Shown here piece after piece: positions 18,901-30,900 of a DNA stretch of 64,000 bases (positions within the stretch are counted from its first letter, which is position 1; each line of letters begins with the position of its first letter). The DNA is taken from contig CAKAKS010000068.1 in the NCBI GenBank assembly GCA_916700875.1, positions 32,314,127-32,378,126 on the forward strand, written 5' to 3'. The stretch comes from Sebastes aleutianus. Its lineage: Eukaryota; Chordata; Actinopteri; Perciformes; Sebastidae. Both the position numbers and the translations under genes were made by a program. The notes beneath the pieces were generated by a model that did no database searches, was not told the DNA's origin, and saw nothing but the letters and a program-made list of their open reading frames with translations.

Positions 18901-21900
18901 GGAGCCATCAGGTAGAGAAAGAGAGCCGCTGCATTTGTGTGGAAAATATGTTAAAAGATGCTTGCCTGCATGCAGCAAATGCATCTGTGAGTTTAGTTAG
19001 GTGGCAGCTTGTTACCTTTTACTAGCAAGATATGAAGTTTCAAGTAAAATTGACAAGCAACTAGCTGCAAATGTAACCCAGTTGAGTTCACGGAATCTGT
19101 CTTTTCGTTTAACCCCCTATTTATTGCTTTTGTTTTCAAGCTATGTGGTGGTGATGCCCAAGAAGCGCCAGGCACTGGTTGAGTATGAAGACATGAACGG
19201 ATCATCCACAGCCGTAACCTATGCCGCAGACAACCAGGTTTACATCGCCGGCCACCCAGCCTTTATCAACTACTCCACCAGCCAGAAGATCTCCAGACCG
19301 GGAGACTCTGATGACTCCAGAAGTGTTAACAATGTTCTTCTGCTCACCATCATGAACCCCATCTACCCCATCACTACGGTAAATGCAAAGATTTAGGATA
19401 AATAATAAATAATAATAAATAATTATTAGACATGTGTATAAAACAAACGTTTGTATATACAATGACTTTTTGCGAAGTACCCGTATGTGATGGTCTGATG
19501 TACTCCTGACTTAACTTGAAGTATTCTCAGCAAACTAAATACCGACACCTCCTTTATACCTCTGTTATAGTTTGCATGTTAAACCGAGATCAGATTTACA
19601 TAAGCTACAGTGTTGTTGTGATCACGTTGTTTTAACATTTGCATCTGATTAGTATTTATATAGTTTATTTTTAACCTGGTACATTTTCACAGGATGTCCT
19701 CTACACTATCTGCAACAACTGCGGGCCTGTCCAGAGAATTGTTATCTTCAGGAAGAACGGCGTCCAGGCGATGGTTGAATATCCTTTTCCATGGGTGCTA
19801 TCTGACAGGGGTTACAATCTGATTGTTGACCACCAGTTTGTTTACAAAAATAACATTGGAATTTTCTGCAAGTTGTAACAAGAATTAACAGAATAGGGGT
19901 TGGTGTAGTTTTATTTCAGGAACTTGTCTGGTGTGTCAGTTTTGTGCGCCTGTTCCATGGTACAACCAAACAAACCGGTTCAGTCAAGGTGAATTAGTGA
20001 TTGGCTGACGGTGACTGTCATCATCAGGAGGCACATGCATAATTTTTTTTGCAGGTGCTGGGTACAAAAAGATACCTGCACACTGCTCTTCCTCAGCTAA
20101 AGTACCCGATGAAGAACATTTGTGTTCGAAACTTTGAATCAGAAAGATCTTTATTATCCTTATACTTGGGTACAATGATATTTTGCAGGCTTCCCCCGAT
20201 GTCATTGAAAAAAATATATATATATAAAGGCAGTAATAAAAACAGTAGTAGCAGCATAAAAATAGAAGGCACTAGTTAAATTAAATTTACACATTTACAA
20301 AAGTACAGATTTACAGAGGTCTATGTTTATACTTGTCTTGTCCTTAACTCTGTCATTACATTCGACTCTGTGCAAAGCGCCCAGCGGGCCAAGGCATCTC
20401 TTAATGGAGCAGACATCTACTCCGGCTGCTGCACGCTGAAGATCGAGTACGCCAAGGTAAAGCTGCAAAACACAAAGCACAGCCAGTGTTCCTAGACAAC
20501 ATTGGTGTGGTGGACACAGAACAACATGAACAATGCACAATATGATGCAAACCAACACTATAGCCCTCCTGGTTGACATAACGCCTCATTAAATTAACAC
20601 AAAGGTGCAATAAACTGCAGCTTATAGAGTGCTCCAGGGATGACATATTTTTGTAGGCCAACCAAGAAGTCAGCATCGCCCTTGTTCCCTCCACAAAAAG
20701 CCAATGGGATTTTTCCATTGGCTTTTGGATTATTGCAGAAAATAAGCTCTGTGGCAAACACACGTTTTGTTCAGCAAGATAATCCTCATATGAAACACCA
20801 CTTTTATGATTTTTTTGAAGTATGAATGCAATCGCCAGAAGTAAAAAGCTAACGTTGGGCTATAAACGAGCTACATCACGGCCGCATGAGAGCGAGTATA
20901 CACAACGACTCGGCGTGATGACGTTTAGTAGTCTCATTTAGCCACTTGTTAGCAACCGTCTTTTTTAAGACGCATAAAGGCTTTAAAATTCACAAGTGGG
21001 ATATTTGTTGATGCATTTTTATGTCATTGAACAAAACGTTAAAATCTCTTCAACGTGTGTTAACCGCAGACCTTATTTCAGGCATCTAACTAAAAAAACC
21101 ACTGACTTCCAGACGAGGGAATCGGAAGTGCAAAAAAAATGTAATAAATAATTCCTGACATTGACTGATATATTTGACTTCAGGATATTTCTGACTACAT
21201 ACATGCTGAAAATCAAACATTTTTACTGTATTTTGATATTTTCCAAAGTAAAAGTCCCTAGAAGTTCATGATTCAACTTTTTCCCATGGTCTACTGTTAA
21301 AAAAGTTAACAAAAATCGTAATATCGAATCACAATACTTACCTATCGCAATACATATCAAAGCAGGTTTTCATCTGCACGATATGCAACCTGCCTAATAA
21401 AGAGGATGAACATACCGTGTGCATAACTATCTAAATGCTGTATGCTTGTATTCATATAAATTGTGTTTCCTCAGCCCACTCGCCTGAATGTGTTCAAGAA
21501 TGACCAAGACACCTGGGACTACACAAACCCCAATCTGGGAGGAACAGGTAAAACATGAGACACACTCCCAAGCATTTAGCGAGCGCCACACGCTTTTTAG
21601 CTCAGAAGCCTGATACTGTTAAGCATCTTTGCTGTCACTGTGGGGAGTTTCAGCAACACCCTTCATTGATAATGCTACTAAATAGATTTAAATTGTGTCC
21701 AATATACTAATGGATAGTATTTTTTTGGGAAGATCTTCTGTGGCATTATGACTGAAGTGTTGCTTTGGGTCTTACTCTAACACTTCTCATTTGAATAATA
21801 TTCAGGTTAGATTACTCAAAACTATCCAGCTGTAGAAACCTGGGAACATAGTGGGCATCAATCATTTTAGCGTGAGATCAGAAATGTGAAATGAATACCC

Positions 21901-24900
21901 ACAATTCCAGGTAAAAATGTTGAAGAGCTCAGCTGTGTGTCGGGAATGGCAGGAACACATTTGCAGACAGAAAGACGACATTACTCGCAACAGGGCTGTA
22001 CAGAGTGACATATGTCTGTGCGGTGAATGAAATGGCCGCAGTAGCAGCCATAAGATGCGTGTTTGAGGCAGAACTATTCTACTTGATAGTTGTAGTAAAT
22101 CGAGCGATTCGGCTGTGTGAAGTCCGTACATCTGTGCCGCCGCAGCAAAAAAAAAAAATCACAAATGACAAAAATTGGTAGTTACTGGATGCTGCGTCAA
22201 GTACAACAACTGCAAGGAAGAGGGAGTGAGACGCCGCCTGTGACTACGAGACTAGATTATCATCTTATTTTTAAAAATGCTGCAACCTAAAAATAACAAG
22301 TTGCGTTAAAGCGTTGAAGCAAATTTGCGGTAACGCGTTATCACTTATCAAACTTTGACGGCCCTACTCAAAATGTATTTTTTGTTCTTTAGAGTTGTTT
22401 TAAAAGTAGCAGGGAGTGGCAAATATCCGTTCTTTGCAAAGGATAAATTAGATACTTTATGACGGAAGTGCCGTTGTCTGATAGGTACGCTGCCAAGTGA
22501 TGAGGCGTTAATACCTCAAGAATTCCGTCTACATATTTCAGTCATGAAGACAAAAGCCTGTTGTGTGCAAAGTGCTCTTTTAGCCAGCATTTGCTGCTCC
22601 TGCCTTCTTTACCACACCTATAATTTACAGTTCAAAATTATAGCACCATTACTAATATTTTCAAGCAACATGTATTTCAACTTTGACGTTAAAGACAGTC
22701 ACCAGAAACAAATTTCCTTGCCACCAAGACTGATTCTGGTCTTTTCCACTGTCATCTAACTTCTACCTTAAATTCTCCCATTGTTTTTCTTTTTAACTTG
22801 ACCAAAAACAAACTGAAGCACTTCTGGTCACCGAGTCCCACTCGGTGTAGCCAAAATGGGTTTGAAATAACACAGAGTGGTTCTGACTAAAGACCTGTTG
22901 GTCGACCTCAGACCGACGGCCTCATATTTAAGTGTCTGAGAAGTGAGTACAGAGGCAAGGACCAGCATCAGTAAACAGCCCATCTGCAGCATCATGTAAC
23001 TCTTATCTCCTCCTGATAAATGGGTGATCTCAAGCAAGTCCAAAAAAAACATGCACAGGAGGGAGAGGCAGATACATGCTGACAACATCACCACTCCGCA
23101 ACCACCATCTCAAGTATCCACTTCTTCAGTGAGGACACAGCCACTATGATACAGAGGGCCAAACGTCCCCTGAGATACAAGGGGACAACCTACAAGACAC
23201 CACCCATTCAACATGACGATGTAGGACTGATATACAACTCATTCCTCATCGCACTCCAGCACAAGAGCCACGAAGACAACGCACACTTCTAGATGGTGGG
23301 GCGTTTTGGGCACTGAGCTACACTTGGGCCCTTCTTCCTTTCTCACCCATTTTGAGACACATTGAAGCAGGCCAAAGCTTGCATCATCTACAACCCCCCC
23401 ACTGTCTACACCAAACGGAGACTGATACAAGAGAAGACACCCAACAGAAGGTAGTGACAGACATCTGATGCATACTGATAATAACCAGTCGACCAAGATC
23501 ACATTATGCCTCGGCCCTTCCTGTATTGTTTTGGGCTGCGTTGCTCGTCACGCTTGTCAACACGAAAACAAAAACATTCAAGCAACACACTTGCTGACGG
23601 CGTACCAACTGATCCAATAGATGACTCACACCCCCGAACCAAGCTGTAGCCAGCCACACTGGAGTCAACACAGGACAACTGATGAAGACACTGCTGACAA
23701 CACCATCAAGTACACTCAGGCCCATTTTTTTGGTTTTATGTGTTTCCTCCCACATGGAATTCAGCTTTTCTCTCTTGCTCTTTCTCCTCATCTCTTCCAT
23801 CTTTTCCTCCCTCTGATTTTCTTACTACATGCATCCCTGTTTAGCTATCCCTTTTTTTTTTTTTGAGTACATTTTTTTCTTGATATTTTAAAGTCTCTAG
23901 AACCTGTGTAACGCCTTCCATGTGATGCAGGTTTGGCAATTTGCGGCTAAGACGAGCCAGCTGAAAATGTGCTCTATGGCAGCCTCAAGGCCTCCCAGTT
24001 GGACTATTCCAAAAAGGAACATTAAGGATGGAAAACGCCAGCCAAACGGCCAACCGACCCACCAATGGGAAGTTTCAGCTTGATAAAACCAGGAATCGAT
24101 CCTGAGGTGGAGAGTTGTTTCCCCAAAAGAGGAAATGGATAAGAGTATGGGATGAAATGAATTGAGTGGTGGAACTACTGCAGCAAATATCTTCCTCCCC
24201 ACTGTTTGTAAGCATGCAGTAAGTAACTCGAGACCCTCCTCGGAGAACATAACTGCACAGCACCACATGACCCCAAAGCCCAGCACCCAACATCGCCACA
24301 CAAGACTGATATGACTCCACCTTTTCCCTCATAAAGGCCTTATCTTTCTCCCCAGAAGAGGGTGTTGGTTGGGGTTCTGTCGGAGCCGGCGTTTATAGTG
24401 TCACTCAAACCTACTGTATGTCCGTCCATTATGTTTTGTCCCAGGAAATCCCATCTATACGTGGCTCCCTGGACTTTTTTTTGGGGAATTGAATCATTTT
24501 TTTAATCTGGAGAAATATTAATTCATGTAGGATGTGTTTGACCCATGACCGACCCTGTTTATTAGAAAGCGAGGAGAGCTTTTCATCCGCCAGCCAGAGT
24601 GGATGCAGGTGTCCCAAAATTTACAAGCTGCACACTACACGACTTTCAAAGTCGTCAGAGATCTCTGTACTGTTCACATTACACAACTAGCTGTCTTGTA
24701 ATCGTGAGTCTTTAAGTCGTGGTTTTCATACTACATGACTGACCGGAGATAGGAATCTCCGACCAGCTCCCCAAACTACGTTTTGGCACGAAAACATATG
24801 CGACAAATACACATTGCTGATGTTGTTGTTGGCGCATGTGTTTACAAAATAGCCTGTTTCCACACACTCCTTTTTTAATCTTTTATTGCTCAAGGTACAA

Positions 24901-27900
24901 CAACTTTGCTCTGTGTTGCATGTGCAGCAAATACAGTAAGTTCCTATTGTTCCAGGCGACTCCTCCTCCACCATATTTAGCATATCTGGAATGTGTCTGT
25001 GAGGCGTCGGTCAGCCTCTCGACTTGCATCTTTAAACAGTTCACACATGACACTCGAGCGCCGATATGCGAGGGGAGTTCCAAAAACAGTCGGGGAGCTG
25101 AAAATCAGGGCTAAGGTTGTGTAGTGTGAACTAGGCATTAGTTTCCAAATTGCTTTAAAAAATCTGGAAGAGCGTGGTTGGTCACCTGCAGAGGTACCAA
25201 GCCATCCGCATTTCATAACCAATTTTTTTCTTATCCTGAAATACTTCCCTAGCTTTGTCATGAGTGGTTTTACTGCACTCCCCTGACATTTTAACGGGTA
25301 ATTTCACATTTGCCAAGAAAAAAAATGTACCTTTTTGTTGATTAACCCATCTTCCATTCTGATTGTGTGTGTGACTATTGTGTATCCGTACAGATGGTGA
25401 TGCAGATGGCAATGGGAGCAGTTCAGGTGTGTGAGCGTACAAACTTTATTTTTTTAAATTTAGCCATGTGTGATGCTTATCCAGAGTGTTTTTTGTTTGA
25501 TATCCTTAACCCCTTCTCACCTCCTAGATCAGCATCCACCTCCATGTTGGCCATTTCCCTGTGTCACTTTATATGCTAAAAGTTTACCATTGTGGATTAG
25601 GGTGTGTTTTAGGGTCAAATCCATACACCCTAATATCAGTCTTGCCATCTCTTACATCCCCACGCCTCCCTTCCCATTTCCCTCCAATAATTTTATTACA
25701 GACCAAAGTAAATCAAGATCATTTCAGCTACTTGGTTGATTGTTGTAGCCTGTCTGGAGTGTATGTTTGTGCTGGTATGGCTCTTTATATGCAAGATGAA
25801 TCAGTCTTGAAATGCATGCATCGGTGTCAAATACTAATTTAAGTCCTTAAAGGTGCTAAATTTTAAATTCACAGAATATCTATGATTGAGGGATAGCCTC
25901 CACTCGGCTCTCAACATGGCAACGGTCGAGCCAAAGAACGTATATTGCAAAGAAGTGAACGTCAATTGTTCGTTCCATTGTAACATCAGCGCCCTGCCGC
26001 AGAGCTACGCATCCTCCATTTTGGAGTGAAATCCACTACCAGACGCCAGTAAAACACCTGCCTAAAATACAGCGCAGAAGTAAAACAAAATTATTTCTAT
26101 TCTATTGTCATATTCTACTAGAATGGCCTGTGTTGAACAATAACATATTTTAAATAATAATGAGCGTTTTCAGTCCAAAATGGCAGCAAAAAAAACACCA
26201 GAGTTTCGTTTCTTTCCTTTTCTACGCTCTTTGGTTGAGTCAGCTGCTAACAGCACCAACAGTGTTGACAGAGCCAACTGTGTTAACCTGACATTACTCC
26301 GCTATATGTTTACAGAGCAAATAGTTGTTTGCAGCTATATTAATGTTCTGAATTTCTAATTTAGCACCTTTTTAATGAATTGATCTACTTTATATTGTGT
26401 GTAATCTGAAGGAGATTTTGGTGTTAAAATGTTGTCATGATATCTTAAATGCTTACGGATCCCGTTGTCATTTAGAAATTGCAGCCAGTCCTGTTTTCTA
26501 GTCTCTTCTTGTCATATTTATCTGTCACTTTTTCTTTCTCTACCTTTTTTCCTCTTATTTTGTCTTCGTGTTCTCACAGATGATGTCAATGCCAACCCCA
26601 ACAAGCGCCAGAGACAGCCTGCTCTGCTGGGCGACCACCCTCCTGAGTACGGTAAGGATCTCAAAGAACGAGAAAACACACTGCGTATAAAAAAAAAATA
26701 CTGTGAAAGTTTAAAAGCACTACAGTTTATTACCTGAAATACACTCTGTGTAGACCGTGTGGATTATTATCGTGATGTATTTAGGTTAATCTGAGATTAT
26801 AAATGGGTCCTCCACATGGTGGCAGTTAAGTGATGCTGTGTTGTCATTTTTAACGGGGACTCTACATATTTATAACCAAATCTTTTTTTCCTAGTAGTGA
26901 CAAGGTTTTCTAGTAAAGTAGTCATCTCTTGAGTTGACCTCGCCTTGTTTGAGAAGTTTATTTTCTGTTCTCATTTGCATTCGTCAGGAGGTGGCTACCA
27001 TGGCTACGATGAGAGCTACGGTTCTCCGCCCTACGAGGGTCGCCGCATGGGACCACCAATGAGAGGGCGTGGAGGGAGAAACTACGGGCCGGGCTACGGA
27101 CCACCTCCCCCTCCTCCCGGCGAGTACGGTGGCCACGCCGAGTCTCCAGTTGTCATGTTGTACGGATTGGACCCCGTCAAGATGAACGCCGACCGTGTCT
27201 TCAATATCTTCTGTCTCTATGGCAACGTAGAACGGGTCAGTATCTGATGTCTGTGTTGTGAAGAGGAAGGACAGACTGTCCACACAATAATGACATTTAA
27301 TAGTTTTTATTAGTGCAACGTTTCAATCAGGAAACATCCATATGAAATGCAGACAGCCCCACCTACAGTCACATGATCCAAAATAACACTTTAACTGCCC
27401 TAGTTTGTATAAAAAATGGGTTTTATGTCAAAGCCCTTATTTCAATCATCATCATCATTTTTGCTGTAAGCAGCAGTCGTCATGTTTCTATGAATAGCTG
27501 CACTTGAAATAGTAATGCTTTTAATTTCTCACTTAAACTCAGGCATTATATAACAGGCTGAAGTTCAAGGCTGTTTGCTCTATAAAATGGAGGAAAATGT
27601 CGATCAGTGTTTCCCAAAGCCCAAGATGACGTCCTCAAATGTCTTGTTTTGACCACAACTCAAAGATATTCGGTTAACTGTCATAGAGGAGGAAAGAAAC
27701 CAGAAAATGTTCACATTTAAGAAGCTGGATTCAGAGAAATTTGACTTTTTTTGTCTTAAAAAAAATGACTCGCAGATTCATTTAATAGTTGACAACTAAT
27801 AGATTAATGTTGCAGCTCTACTGAAGTTATCTGCAGGACAAGGACTGTTAAAAAAATGAAACATTTAGACTAAAACATGAGATTATCAACTGAAAATTAC

Positions 27901-30900
27901 CTTTTAGAAAAAAAAGAAAAACGAGTTTTGCTGTGTAACTAAAACATTTAACTTTGAGCGTAACACCCTTCCCCCGAGCCATCATCTCCAACCTGACACT
28001 TTGTGTCAACAAACGACTCCCCCATGTCTCTTTAGTGCTCTCATCAATCATTTCTTCCCTCACTCCACAGGTGAAGTTCATGAAGAGTAAGCCTGGGGCT
28101 GCCATGGTGGAGATGGGAGACTGCTATGCAGTGGACCGAGCCATCACTCACCTCAACAACAACTTTCTCTTTGGACAGAGACTGAATGTGTGGTGAGTTT
28201 CATCCCGTCCAGTTCCAGAAACATCTGTTGTCCAGAAGAAGAAAGCCACGATGTAAAGTAGGATGCCTCGAGCAAATTAGAACTACTGAAACCTCGAGCA
28301 AATGGGACAATGCTATTCTAGAGAAGTAGTCCGGTCAAACAAACAACTAAAGAAGGAAGAAATAATTAGTGTACTGGCAACTCTTTGGTACTTAGTTAAA
28401 GATTAGTCTTAAACTAAGTTTTTAGCAGACTTGGACTGTTCTGTGAAGTGACTTATTTCACCCATAATGCATTGCACAACAGGCTATCTAAGTCAGTCTT
28501 ACATTAGTTCCTCATAGGGAAGCTTAATGCAACAGGTCAATTTAAGTGTCTATAGCAAGTCTGACTTTATTTAAGAACAAGACTAGTTCTATTTTTATGC
28601 AACTGGCCACAGGTGTCTATCCTAACTTGTAAATGAAAATGCAATTTTTAAAATGCATAATCCTCCCTCCCTTCAGCGTGTCCAAGCAGCAAGCCATCGT
28701 ACCCGGTCAGTGCTATGAGATGGACGACGGCTCGAGTAGTTTCAAGGACTTCCACGGCTCCAGGAACAACCGGTTCACCTCGCCAGAACAGGCGGCAAAA
28801 AACCGCATCCAGCACCCGAGCAACGTGTTGCACTTCTTCAACGCCCAGCCAGATGTCACGCCAGAGATTTTCTCTCAGGTCTGTAGAAAGAGGAAATACG
28901 GGACGTGTTTGTGTGTTTGTATTGTAGGTTCTGTATTCACACATCACCACCTGCATCGTCTTATTTATTATTCATTAACAAGGCAACGGGAGGAAACCAT
29001 TCCTCATCCCAGCTGATTGTTTTATTGCATTGGAATATGTGTTTGGTCAATGAAAGTATTTTGAAAATGTTTTAAAAATAACTGTTTCAAGTGTTGACTA
29101 TCAAAATAGAAGCATTTAAAGAGCTGTTGTGCATGATATCTCCTCATAAATGGTGTGTTCTTTTACAGATTTGTGATGAGATTGGTGTGAAGAGCCCCGT
29201 CAACGTCAAAATGTTCACAGGAAAAAGTAAGCTGATCATGCTTATTGTTTGTTTGTTTGTTTTTAACTCTTGAAATGCACTTGCACGTAGAGATATTTCT
29301 GTATCTGGAACGTGTGGTGTAACTGATCCCTCTAACCACCAGGTGGTGCAGCTCCCAGTGACCGCAGTGCTTCAGGTCTGCTGGAGTGGGAGTCCATCAA
29401 TGATGCCATGGAGGCTTTGGCTATGATGAACCACTACCAGATGAAAAACGCAGGTAAGACGCTGAAATTGTTCCCGTGAACCTTTGTGATGCAGGAGATT
29501 CAGACTGAAAACAGCCCAGCGTTAAAAGGGGACATATCATGAAGAACTCACTTTTTCAGTGCTTGTGCTCATACAACAATACAAACTGTGAAATCAGACA
29601 ATCCAGTCAGTTTTTTGTGGGCTGTGATTCAACACGTCATTCAGATTTGGCTCTCCTTCCTATGTCACATGCACACTCATTAGAATATACCGCACACAGT
29701 TTGAGATCTACCTTTGCAAAAGTTGCACCATATTTTTCTCTGAAGCCGACTGAGCTTAAAGAAACAGGGTGAATACAGGTATATTCAGATAGACAGTATG
29801 AGAAAAATGAGTTTTGAACAGGTTTTTCAGGATTTCAGGTTTTTTTCTAACGACTATAATTGACAGCAAGTTTCCAGATTAATTTATAATTCACCACCAT
29901 CCCCAAGTCAGTGTAAACCATCAAATTCTAAATGTTAACTTTGTACTTTGTTACTGTCGTCTATAGCGGTTATTTGTATAAAAACACACCATTCAAATGA
30001 TGAGGAAATAGCCTACATTATTGTATTTTTTATTTGAATACATTGATTTAAAAAAATGTTTGGCATGCGTAGTTTTAATTATTAGGGCTGTCAATCGAGA
30101 TTAATCACAGTTTTTATCTGTTCAAAATGTACGTTAAATTTTATATTTAACGTACATTACGTTAAACATTAATTTATGTATATATTTATTATTGTAAATC
30201 AATTAACAACACAAAACAATGACAATTATTGTCCAGAAACCCTCAGGTACTACATTCAGCATAAAAAATCTGCTCAAATCATATCAAAAGAAAATGGGCA
30301 TGTCTGTAAAGGGGAGACTCGTGGGTACCCATAGACCCCATTTTCATTTACATATCTGGAGGTCAGAGGTCAAGAGACCCCTTTGAAAATGGCCATGACA
30401 GTTTTTTCTAGCCAAAATTTAGCTCAAGTTCGGAGCGTTATTTAACCTCCTTCTTCTACAAGCTAGTATGACGCAACAACCTCCAGAACATTGATTGCGT
30501 TAAAGAAATCAATGGCTAATTCTAGTTTCATACCAGTATCTTCACTTCTAGCTTTAAAACTGAGCCGCTACAACTTCCACAAGATGTGGTAAAGAAATTA
30601 GGGAAGTTTAAAAAAAAAAAATTGTGTTCACTTTGACAGCCCTACTAATTATATATTCTATAAGCTGCTTAGAGCTATTGTTAGAAAGGGAACTGTGACC
30701 TGTTTAACTTCCTAATATCTATTTTATATGTCTGTGATAACATCTCCTTCAAACAACTGGATTCTTGTTAGTTACTCACCATAAAACTAAATTTTACAAG
30801 ATTACATCTGAACACATCATGATAACGTTACAATTCACCTTCACCCAGTAATTAAATTTTTACTGAATCAAGCCTGAACACATCCAAATGTCAATCAACG

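Noticed and set aside
23239..23800. Possible processed pseudogene in hnrnpl intron 6
   Set aside because: Coding-like composition tempted me, but no frame on either strand resembles a protein I know; the CA-rich regulatory reading is kept as a hypothesis instead.
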